Below are positions 36,162 to 43,221 of a DNA stretch of 64,000 bases, in pieces (position 1 is the first letter of the stretch; each line of letters starts with the position of its first letter). The notes below the pieces were generated by a model, which was given only the letters and a program-made list of their open reading frames with translations, was not told the origin of the DNA and searched no databases. Position numbers and translations under genes: made by a program. Origin of the DNA: Flavobacterium taihuense (GTDB taxonomy: Bacteria; Bacteroidota; Bacteroidia; Flavobacteriales; Flavobacteriaceae); the NCBI RefSeq assembly GCF_019351435.1, contig NZ_JAHWYN010000006.1, positions 212,269-276,268 of the forward strand, read 5' to 3'.

Positions 36162-36208
36162 CAAAATTAGCATGCTATGAAAAATGAAAATGTCAGTTAG
36201 TTTACAAT
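36162..36208 (-). promoter_or_regulatory. DM13-gene promoter with TGTCAG...TTACAA site
   Basis: TAATTTTG (36162-36169, minus strand) and ATGTCAGTTAGTTTACAAT (36190-36208) are spaced exactly as at 18706 and 32606. It lies directly downstream of the Crp-like gene at 36225, whose product is the obvious candidate regulator. Confidence 0.65.
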
Positions 36209-36224
36209 TGAAATAAAATTGTTT

Positions 36225-36902
36225 TTATAACTTCTTAACATCATCAATAATTATTTTCTTTCTGGAATAAAAAATAAGGTTTTTTTCTTCCAATTCATTC
36301 AAAAGTAAAGTAGCTGTTTGTCTGGAAGTACAGATAATTTGAGCAATATCTGTTTGAGTAAGATAATTATCTATGGTATATTTATTTCCTTCTTGAATTC
36401 CTTCTTTTTCAGCCCAATCTTTCAAAAAAGTAATTAATCGGGTTTTGGCATCTTTCGACACCAGATTGGAATAACTATTCTTAAAACGCTTCATTTTTAA
36501 ACCGACAAACTTGGTGTAAGACAAAGCTAAACTTGGATTTTTGACTAATAAATCTTCAAAATCAGACATAAGAAAACTGCAAATAGAAACCTCGTTAGTT
36601 AATGCTTTCGCATATTCATTCACATCAGGGTCTCTTTCTAATGCCAATTCTCCAAATAAATCGCCTTTTTGAAGGATTTCTTTAATGGTTTCGTTTCCAT
36701 CTTCATCTACTGAAACTATTTTAATATTCCCTTGTTTAAGCAAGAAAATTCTCGGCAAATCGGAATCGGTAAAATAAATAACATCACCTTTGTGGGCTTT
36801 TTTAAAACCTACTATTACGCATAATTGTTTAATTTGAGACATACTCAATGTCCAAAATAATTTGTGATCTCGGAGATACCAGTATTTTAGTTCTTCATAC
36901 AT
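36225..36902 (-). CDS. Crp/Fnr family regulator (paralogue 4)
   Basis: About 225 residues from the ATG at 36902 (MYEELKYWYLRD). The effector domain contains GDLFGELALERD near residues 80-91 and the HTH TQTDIAQIICTSRQTATLLLNE, longer and more classical than in the three small paralogues. TATATTTG (36907-36914) lies only about 5 bp upstream of the ATG, so the mRNA may be nearly leaderless. It probably governs the YHS/DM13 promoters. Confidence 0.9.
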   Translation of the reverse strand: MYEELKYWYLRDHKLFWTLSMSQIKQLCVIVGFKKAHKGDVIYFTDSDLPRIFLLKQGNIKIVSVDEDGNETIKEILQKGDLFGELALERDPDVNEYAKALTNEVSICSFLMSDFEDLLVKNPSLALSYTKFVGLKMKRFKNSYSNLVSKDAKTRLITFLKDWAEKEGIQEGNKYTIDNYLTQTDIAQIICTSRQTATLLLNELEEKNLIFYSRKKIIIDDVKKL

Positions 36903-37164
36903 TTTGCAAATATATAAAATAATATACCTACTAGTAATCAACTTAAAAATATGAATTGACTAAATTTTTTAAAATAGTTTAATATTTGCGTGCTGATCAA
37001 AAATTACTATTTCAGAAAGCGCTTTTATATGACCAAAAAAAATAAATCATAATTTCAAGCTCTTAAAAAACATCAATGCAAGCCAAACTCCCTCTTTAAA
37101 GGACATCTTTTATCTCCAATGTTGGTAATAAATACTTTTACATGAAATTTAAATAACTGATCGT

Positions 37165-37488
37165 ATGAAGCCATTTACTTTTGACCAAATACCTTTAATG
37201 ATGAATAAGATTCATGATAAATTGGAGCATTTGGAAAAACTTATTTTAAGAATCTCTAATACAAAAGAAGATAAGGAAGATATTCTAAATATTGAAGAAG
37301 CCTCTAAACTTTTAAACCTATCGGTATCAACTATATATAGTAAAGTAAGTAGGAGAGAAATTCCAGTTAATAAACAAGGTAAACGTATTTATTTCTACAG
37401 GCATGAGTTAATGCAATGGATTAAGTCAGGTCGGATAAAGACTTATTTAGAAATCAAAAATGATATTGAAAAAAGGTCAAAAATCTAA
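37165..37488 (+). CDS. Helix-turn-helix (excisionase-type) DNA-binding protein
   Basis: 107 residues. A short N-terminal helical coil (LMMNKIHDKLEHLEKLILRI) precedes an HTH_17-type domain ILNIEEASKLLNLSVSTIYS with a wing IPVNKQGKRIYFYRHELMQW. Proteins of this type act as excisionases or element regulators in Bacteroidota mobile DNA. It lies next to the recombination hotspot and ends at a hairpin terminator. Confidence 0.85.
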   Translation: MKPFTFDQIPLMMNKIHDKLEHLEKLILRISNTKEDKEDILNIEEASKLLNLSVSTIYSKVSRREIPVNKQGKRIYFYRHELMQWIKSGRIKTYLEIKNDIEKRSKI

Positions 37489-37510
37489 TATTTAGGTTCT
37501 TGACCTTTTT
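37470..37510 (+). terminator. Hairpin terminator
   Basis: AAAAAGGTCAA (37470-37480) pairs with TTGACCTTTTT (37500-37510). It overlaps the 3' end of the HTH gene. Confidence 0.65.
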
Positions 37511-38021
37511 ACTTTTTAACCTTCATATCTAAGTACTCTAATCATACATCACTTAGCTTTTTTATTATGTCACAAATATAATCAATCTTCAAAGTTTATA
37601 ACTATTTTTGTGTAAACAACTCCCATGAGTTATGTTATCTTGATAAGGATACTTTGTTTTATTTTGCGATAGTTTGCTTTAAATTGTACCATAATTGTAC
37701 CACTGAAGTTTAAAGCTCCATTAGAGTAAGGAAAGTTATTTTCTGCATCGGGAAGTAATCTACAGTTTCAAACTACCATATTACTACGTTTCAAGCTTTA
37801 TAAACAAAGGGATTCTATGTATTTATAGATAACTTTGTTTACCCTTATTTACCATATTCGTGTTACTAATTGTACTACTACTTTTGTAAAACAGAGATTT
37901 TTTAGGAATTTTATACTACCATAGTCCATAAAGTCGCTTCAATATTGAGTTGTTACTTTCTGATTGTGTTTTAGTCGATAAACAAAGGAGATTTTTGTAG
38001 TAACAAAAACGGTAAGTAATA
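37489..38021. other. Intergenic region with the left att-like repeat
   Basis: No gene in these 533 bp. It holds the tail of a terminator, the att-like site at 37668-37703 and, at 37740-37756, a TTCTGCATCGGGAAGTAA motif. A similar TTCTGCATCGGAAAATAA lies at 45965 near the right end. Confidence 0.5.
37668..37703. repeat. Left att-like repeat of the 8.4-kb element
   Basis: GATAGTTTG, a 7-bp variable part, then TTGTACCATAATTGTACCAC, itself a tandem TTGTACCA repeat. A copy with the same spacing lies at 46087-46122, 8,419 bp away. Both precede HTH/zinc-motif and recombinase genes. Confidence 0.65.
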
Positions 38022-38354
38022 ATGAGTCATTTGCAAATCAAAAGAAATTGTGTAGTCTGTAAGGAAGAATTTATTGCAAAAAGTAGTAAAGGAATCTACT
38101 GCTCTATAATATGTTTTAAGAGAAATTGGAGGAAATTACAAAAGGAAAACAATGTAGTAATCCCAAAAGTTAAACGAATTATAACCAAAGAAGATTTACT
38201 TCCAAAACATTATTTATCAATCAAAGAAGCTGTTGTATTCTTTGAAATTTCAGAGGTTACCTTACGTAGATTAATCAAAGAGAATAATTTAAAGTACGTT
38301 TGTTTAAAAAATAGGTTTCTGTTTTTGAAGTCTGATTTAGAGGGAATAACTTAG
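38022..38354 (+). CDS. Zinc-motif and HTH protein of the integrative element
   Basis: 110 residues. An N-terminal CVVCKEEFIAKSSKGIYCSIIC (C-x2-C...C-x3-C) zinc-finger-like knuckle is followed by an HTH_17 segment HYLSIKEAVVFFEISEVTLRRL. It resembles the N-terminal half of the protein at 46216, which also precedes a recombinase. Its stop overlaps that of the convergent gene by 4 bp. It is likely an element-encoded recombination directionality or regulatory factor. Confidence 0.75.
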   Translation: MSHLQIKRNCVVCKEEFIAKSSKGIYCSIICFKRNWRKLQKENNVVIPKVKRIITKEDLLPKHYLSIKEAVVFFEISEVTLRRLIKENNLKYVCLKNRFLFLKSDLEGIT

Positions 38355-38833
38355 GGTAATTTACTTTTATAGTATTCCTTTTTTAAATTCAAGAAACTCT
38401 TATAATCTTTGAATTTGTTGTAGTTATAATCATTTTTCCAATAATTTATAGTTTCTTCTTTTTCATTAAGGAAAATAAATTTATCATCTAAATCTTTGTA
38501 TTTGTCTCCAGTATACTTTCTTACTAAATCATAAAAATATGGAAAAGAAGGCATCTTTGATGTTACAGATACTACCAATGCAGTTAAAAAATTTCTATCA
38601 TTTACAAATTCATAAAATAAAATATCCTCTAAAATATTTGTGATAATATATTTGTTGAGACTTAAATCACAGGGAATTCCACAATTATCTATAAGAAGCT
38701 GATAATCAATTGTGTTTATTATTTTATTTCGGGCTAATTCTATCAAATATCTCCTAACTTTAATAACATCTTTCAATTCAGATTTAAAAGGAAAATCAGC
38801 AAAATTGTAATCTATCCAATTTTCATTTATCAT
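38351..38833 (-). CDS. Hypothetical element protein
   Basis: 160 residues without any family I recognise. It begins MINENWIDYNFADFPFKSEL and is rich in Lys, Asp and Tyr; it is probably soluble and mostly helical. It is the only leftward cargo gene in the left part of the element and overlaps the 3' end of the HTH gene by 4 bp. Confidence 0.6.
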   Translation of the reverse strand: MINENWIDYNFADFPFKSELKDVIKVRRYLIELARNKIINTIDYQLLIDNCGIPCDLSLNKYIITNILEDILFYEFVNDRNFLTALVVSVTSKMPSFPYFYDLVRKYTGDKYKDLDDKFIFLNEKEETINYWKNDYNYNKFKDYKSFLNLKKEYYKSKLP

Positions 38834-39352
38834 TTTAACAGTATAATCAATTTACAATTCAAAAGTAGTAAATATAATATATGTAAATTTCAGAATGTTG
38901 CACGAATTATTAATTCAATAGATGAATAAATTATCATTTGGAAGAAAAAAGTTTGTACAACACAAAAAAAACGATGTTCTGAGATAATTATCGATTATTT
39001 TCTCAAAGAAGAAAACACAATACTACTTAAGTTGAAATTACTCAAAGGAAGACATTTTTTTTTAAATTGATTGAAAAACACAAAAATTCGAAACGAAGTT
39101 TCAATAATACTTTTTTTGGTTCTTTTTTCTTAAAAAAGAACATAGTAGATTTATTAATTCCCCATTATTAATTGAAGATTTAATTAACTTATTAATTATA
39201 CGTTTCGTTTTTGGGATAATGAAGTTTAGTAATCTGTATATTGAAGTTTATTATTTTCGATTTTAAAGTTTAATAATTTAGATAAATGAAGTTTAGTTTT
39301 TTAGATTTTATACTTTTGTGTAGCAGTCTAAAATTGTAAAAAATACTTTAAA
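38834..39352. other. Intergenic region with iterons
   Basis: 519 bp with no gene. The left part is AT-rich with ATTAATT/AATTAAT inverted motifs near 39160-39200. The right part holds the four iteron-like repeats and the promoter of the next gene. Confidence 0.55.
39221..39309 (+). repeat. Four iteron-like 22-bp repeats
   Basis: GAAGTTTA (AAAGTTTA in copy 3) begins at 39221, 39243, 39265 and 39288, spacing 22, 22 and 23 bp. Each is followed by an A/T-rich tail such as TAATTTAGATAAAT. They end next to a TACTTTTG -7 box (39310-39317) about 36 bp before the Rep-like ATG. Confidence 0.75.
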
Positions 39353-40006
39353 ATGGAAAAACGAAATAAACAAAAATTTACCGAATTTTTACAACAAAAT
39401 GGTAACATTGAATCAATTATAGATAATGAAAATTGGGAAACAACACAAAGAGGAAAACACTTTAACATACTAATACCATCGGAGATTTTAGAGCTAAAGA
39501 TTACAACCAACGAAAAAATAGTATTGGGATTTATCTACAGTTTAAACAACATTGGACATATTACCACAATGAGTAATAAACGTATCGCCGAATATTTATG
39601 TTTGAGTGAAAACACAATCTCTACAACACTAAAGAGTTTACAACAGCTTACGTTTATAGAAAAACAACCTAAAGGATATGTATTGAGTGAAGAAGTACAA
39701 CAATCGGTAAATTCTTCGAAAGAAAGAAGTATCTTGTTATTTTTTGAAGTATTCCACAGTAAGTTACCAAGTGGAGCAAAACTATTATGGGGAGAGTATA
39801 ACTCGTTGAGTAAAGGAGAAAAAGTCTACTTTGGAAGTAGAAAATACGTCAGTGGTCGATTAAGAATTAGTGAAAGTAGTATTAGTAATTATACCACATT
39901 ATTGTACGATAATCAGTTTTTGATAAAAAACGAACTGTTTTCGGGTTATAAATTTAAGAAAAGAAGTGTTGTAACAAAGAAATTTGATAGAAAACCTATA
40001 GATTAA
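39353..40006 (+). CDS. Replication-initiator-like winged-helix protein
   Basis: 217 residues. ITTNEKIVLGFIYSLNN, then SNKRIAEYLCLSENTISTTL forms an HTH, and a second similar unit follows (SGRLRISESSISNYTTLLYD), giving two winged-helix-like repeats as in plasmid initiator proteins. The family is not certain. Four 22-bp iterons directly upstream strongly support a replication or autoregulation role. A terminator overlaps the stop codon. Confidence 0.6.
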   Translation: MEKRNKQKFTEFLQQNGNIESIIDNENWETTQRGKHFNILIPSEILELKITTNEKIVLGFIYSLNNIGHITTMSNKRIAEYLCLSENTISTTLKSLQQLTFIEKQPKGYVLSEEVQQSVNSSKERSILLFFEVFHSKLPSGAKLLWGEYNSLSKGEKVYFGSRKYVSGRLRISESSISNYTTLLYDNQFLIKNELFSGYKFKKRSVVTKKFDRKPID

Positions 40007-40016
40007 AAGGTTTTCT
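39989..40016 (+). terminator. Hairpin terminator of the Rep-like gene
   Basis: AGAAAACCT (39989-39997) pairs with AGGTTTTCT (40008-40016), followed by TT. The stop codon lies in the loop. Confidence 0.65.
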
Positions 40017-40340
40017 TTATTGTACATCGTTAAAATCACTTTTTGGTATAAAGTATCGGAAAACAGATTAAAATTGTTGTACTTCCTTAAAAACAATGTT
40101 GTAGTTAATTCTTAAAGTCGAGTTTGAAACAAAAATCAACCACAGCAAAAAAACATTAAAAAATTAGGTTGAATTCTCATAACTTTTAACCTTTGAAAAA
40201 TAAGTTACATTCGGTTTTGAGTAAATAACTTATAGTTTATGATATTTATAAAGTAGGTTATTTTATGGGGTTTACTGTTGTTTGTGATACTAATTAGGGG
40301 GGACTTTACACCATAATTAGTAACCAAAAAAGAGAAAACA
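40007..40340. other. Intergenic region before the recombinase
   Basis: 334 bp with a terminator at the left and no gene; short TTGTAC and TTGTTGTAC motifs near 40019 and 40075 and a G-run near 40296 are noted but not assigned. Confidence 0.45.
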
Positions 40341-41480
40341 ATGAAAATTTATTTATCTGTACGTAAAGGACAACAATCGAAAAAGAATGCCGAAAAAGGA
40401 AAACCAAAAATGAATAGTTTGTTTTTGATGTATCATGATGAAGAAAATAAAAAAAGGACTTATGAATTTTTAAGACTTTATCTATATGACAAACCAAAAA
40501 ACAATTTAGAGAAAGATCACAATAAGGAAACTCAATTTCTAGCAGAAACGATAAGAGCTCAAAAAATATTGGAATTACAAAGTAGAAAACATGGATTTGT
40601 GAGTAGTGTTAGTGGAAAAGTAGGATTCTTGGTATATTTCAAACAAATGGTTGATACAAAATGTGAAATAAATGGAACTTGGGGTGCATGGTTAAGTACT
40701 TACAAACATCTAAATACCTTTTGTAAGGGTAAGGATATTCAAATATCCAAAGTAGACGACTTCTTTTTGGAAAACTTTAAATTATTTCTATTGACAAATA
40801 AAATATCTTCACGCAAAGGTAAATTATCCCAAAACACGGCATTATCCTATTTTAACAAAGTAAGAACCTCCTTAAAGGAAGCCTACCAAACTAAAATGAT
40901 TGTTGAAAATCCGACAGACAGAGTAAAAAGCATCAAGGAAAAAGAAACTAACAGACAGTATTTAGTATTGGAAGAAATTCAAAAATTAGTAAAAACTGAA
41001 TGTGATTATCCAATAATGAAAAACGCCTTTATTTTTAGTTGTTTAACAGGTTTACGTTTTTCAGATATAAAAGAGTTAAAGTGGAAAAATATCTCCTTTG
41101 ATGAACAAAACGGATATCTATTAAAGTTTATCCAACAAAAAACAAAAGGGGTTGAGAATCTACCAATAAGTGAGCAGGCAGTTAAGATTTTAGGAGAAAG
41201 AAAAAAAGACACTTATTTTATCTTTGAAAACCTGATATACAGTGCCTACCACAACAAAATATTACATAAATGGATCTCTAATGCTGGAATTGATAAACAC
41301 ATTACGTTTCACTGCGCTCGACATAGTTTTGCCACACTACAATTAACAATGGACACCGATATTTATACCGTTAGTAAATTATTAGGACATAGACATTTGA
41401 AAACCACAGAAATCTACGCAAAAGTGATAGATAAAAAGAAAATAGATGCAGTTGCTAAAATGCCTGATTTATATTTATAG
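40341..41480 (+). CDS. Tyrosine-type recombinase/integrase
   Basis: 379 residues. After the arm-binding N-terminus and a core-binding segment (SQNTALSYFNKVRTSLKEAY), the catalytic domain shows Arg in TGLRFSDIKEL, Lys in FIQQKTKG, His-Ala-Arg in ITFHCARHSFAT, a second His in LLGHRHLKTTEIYAK and the Tyr nucleophile in that same segment. All residues appear intact. It is probably the recombinase of the 8.4-kb element. Confidence 0.93.
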   Translation: MKIYLSVRKGQQSKKNAEKGKPKMNSLFLMYHDEENKKRTYEFLRLYLYDKPKNNLEKDHNKETQFLAETIRAQKILELQSRKHGFVSSVSGKVGFLVYFKQMVDTKCEINGTWGAWLSTYKHLNTFCKGKDIQISKVDDFFLENFKLFLLTNKISSRKGKLSQNTALSYFNKVRTSLKEAYQTKMIVENPTDRVKSIKEKETNRQYLVLEEIQKLVKTECDYPIMKNAFIFSCLTGLRFSDIKELKWKNISFDEQNGYLLKFIQQKTKGVENLPISEQAVKILGERKKDTYFIFENLIYSAYHNKILHKWISNAGIDKHITFHCARHSFATLQLTMDTDIYTVSKLLGHRHLKTTEIYAKVIDKKKIDAVAKMPDLYL

Positions 41481-41600
41481 GTATATTTTTTAATAGAAGA
41501 ATCGTTCCAGTTATCACATACTTACTACTGTAATTATTGATTGATAATATTTAATCGAAAAATCGAAATCGAAAAGGTTAAACATTTAAAATCATTAATT

Positions 41601-41876
41601 ATGGTAGTTAATAGTATGTCAACAAAAGAAGTCGTAGAACTTATAAAAACAAGAGGTTTTGCAAATACATTGGAAGCATCAATTTATTTAGGAAAAAGTA
41701 TTCATTATATCAGAAGATTATCGAGAGATAAGGTATTAACTTCATATAAACCAAACGGAAAATGTATCTATTTTAAAATTGAAGATTTAGATGGTTTTCT
41801 ATTGAATAACAAACGCCTTACCCAAGAAAATATCGCACAAAAAGCTTCCAATTATCTATTTAAAAGTAGGAACTAA
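41601..41876 (+). CDS. HTH_17 excisionase-like protein
   Basis: About 91 residues from the ATG at 41601 (MVVNSMSTKEVVEL). ANTLEASIYLGKSIHYIRRL, then VLTSYKPNGKCIYFKIEDLD is an excisionase-like HTH with wing. The frame is open from 41541, but the later start fits better. It follows the recombinase by 120 bp on the same strand and is a candidate excisionase. Confidence 0.72.
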   Translation: MVVNSMSTKEVVELIKTRGFANTLEASIYLGKSIHYIRRLSRDKVLTSYKPNGKCIYFKIEDLDGFLLNNKRLTQENIAQKASNYLFKSRN

Positions 41877-41937
41877 TTAAACTTTTTGATGGATGGTGCT
41901 TTTAGGTAGGTATTCATTATTAAATTAAAGAGGTAAT

Positions 41938-42204
41938 TTATTCATCCTCCAAAGGAGTTTGAGGAAGAAAATCCTTTGGAGAACATTCCAATATTTCTGC
42001 TAATTTGTTGATGTGCGAAAGATTATACTTTGCTCTAAACTTTGAACTTTCCACATTTCCTATAAAACCAATTGATAAATTTAAAGCATAAGATAGCTCT
42101 TTTTGAGAAATTTTCTTCTCTATCCTCATTCTCCTAACAACATCAATTACATATTGTTCTATTGGTTCTATTATTGAATTGTCCATAAACTTGCATTTGG
42201 ACAA
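41938..42204 (-). CDS. XRE family HTH regulator
   Basis: 88 residues with a classic Cro/CI-type HTH: RRMRIEKKISQKELSYALNL, then SIGFIGNVESSKFRAKYNLSHINKLAEIL. It is the single leftward gene between the recombinase and the lipoproteins, with a divergent promoter gap of 83 bp to the first lipoprotein. It probably represses the cargo genes, itself or both. Confidence 0.88.
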   Translation of the reverse strand: MSKCKFMDNSIIEPIEQYVIDVVRRMRIEKKISQKELSYALNLSIGFIGNVESSKFRAKYNLSHINKLAEILECSPKDFLPQTPLEDE

Positions 42205-42287
42205 AGTGAGTTAATGCCTAAAAATATTTCACTTACACAGGTGTAAGTGTTTGGAAAAATGTTGATATTTGTAAAAAAACTAATTCT

Positions 42288-42620
42288 ATGAAAATTAAAT
42301 ATATAATTCTATTGTATTCGACAATGTTAATGGTTACTTCTTGTAATCTATCAACTAACCATAAATACGACGGCTCTTACTCACTGAATATTGACCCATT
42401 TGGAGGAAACCTTAATTCGAAAGTAGATATAATAATTAATGGGGATAAGATGGAGTTTAATGGAGAAATTATAGATTGTAAACAGTATGATGACAGAATT
42501 GAAGCTGGAAAAAATAAAATAGTATTAATGGGAATTGATGGAGATTTAGTAGTAAATATACCAATGTTGGGTAAAGCACGATATATCAGAGTTTCAGGAG
42601 ATAATAATTTAAAACTATAA
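42288..42620 (+). CDS. Lipoprotein A
   Basis: 110 residues. A lipobox VTSC after the hydrophobic MKIKYIILLYSTMLM segment gives a lipidated cysteine at residue 19. The body has YDGSYSLNIDPFGG and later CKQYDDRIE. It shares HxxDGxY, C-x-Q-xx-DRIE and a late GDL with the next gene, so the two are tandem paralogues. Function unknown. The 4-bp gap to the next gene supports one transcript. Confidence 0.7.
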   Translation: MKIKYIILLYSTMLMVTSCNLSTNHKYDGSYSLNIDPFGGNLNSKVDIIINGDKMEFNGEIIDCKQYDDRIEAGKNKIVLMGIDGDLVVNIPMLGKARYIRVSGDNNLKL

Positions 42621-42624
42621 AATT

Positions 42625-42924
42625 ATGAAGCCCTTTTTTTTACTATTGATGATATTAATTTTAACAATATCCTGCGAATCTGAAAATCATTATCACGATG
42701 GACATTATGAGGGAGGTATCTCTTTTATAGACATAACTTGGGAAATTAATGGAGGTGAAATTTTAATAAATAATTCTATAACAGGAACATCAAAGCTACG
42801 TTGTGAACAGTTTTCTGACCGTATTGAATATCTTGAAAAAGATGGAACAACAAAAATTCTCTATGCTCAAGGAAACGGTGATTTAAAAATGAGTGATTTG
42901 ATTATTCTTCATAAAATAAAATGA
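42625..42924 (+). CDS. Lipoprotein B
   Basis: 99 residues. The signal peptide ends in a lipobox LTISC, and the mature protein starts ESENHYHDGHYEGG. It keeps CEQFSDRIE and NGDLK in line with lipoprotein A. Both are short beta-rich proteins lacking any domain I recognise. They lie upstream of the DUF4365-like gene, separated by a strong terminator, so they need not be part of the same system. Confidence 0.68.
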   Translation: MKPFFLLLMILILTISCESENHYHDGHYEGGISFIDITWEINGGEILINNSITGTSKLRCEQFSDRIEYLEKDGTTKILYAQGNGDLKMSDLIILHKIK

Positions 42925-43163
42925 TCTTTTTGAAATACGAAAAAAGTAATATGTGTCAATTAATGTGTTTAAATAAAGTAATATTAAATGTATAAGTATA
43001 AGCATTGATGAGAACAATTATCTTATAAAAAATAAAGGAATACACATCTCAAAAAAGAACGATGAAATAAGTATGTTCTTCTCCATTGATGGTATTGTTA
43101 CAAAAATTCATTTTGTTTGTTAGAACTAAACAATATATTGTTAACAAGTTATAACTCATTACG

Positions 43164-43191
43164 AAAAGTCCTCTTTTAAAAGAGGACTTTT
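43164..43191. terminator. Perfect palindromic terminator
   Basis: Arms AAAAGTCCTCTTTT and AAAAGAGGACTTTT (14 bp each, no loop spacer) followed by further Ts. It ends the lipoprotein transcript; the next gene begins 31 bp later, leaving little room for a promoter. Confidence 0.75.
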
Positions 43192-43221
43192 TTTGTTAGA
43201 TTTACTTACTTACAATCAATA

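Noticed and set aside
39221..39309. CRISPR-like array
   Set aside because: Only four 8-bp units with a 22-bp period and no spacer-repeat structure; iterons fit better.
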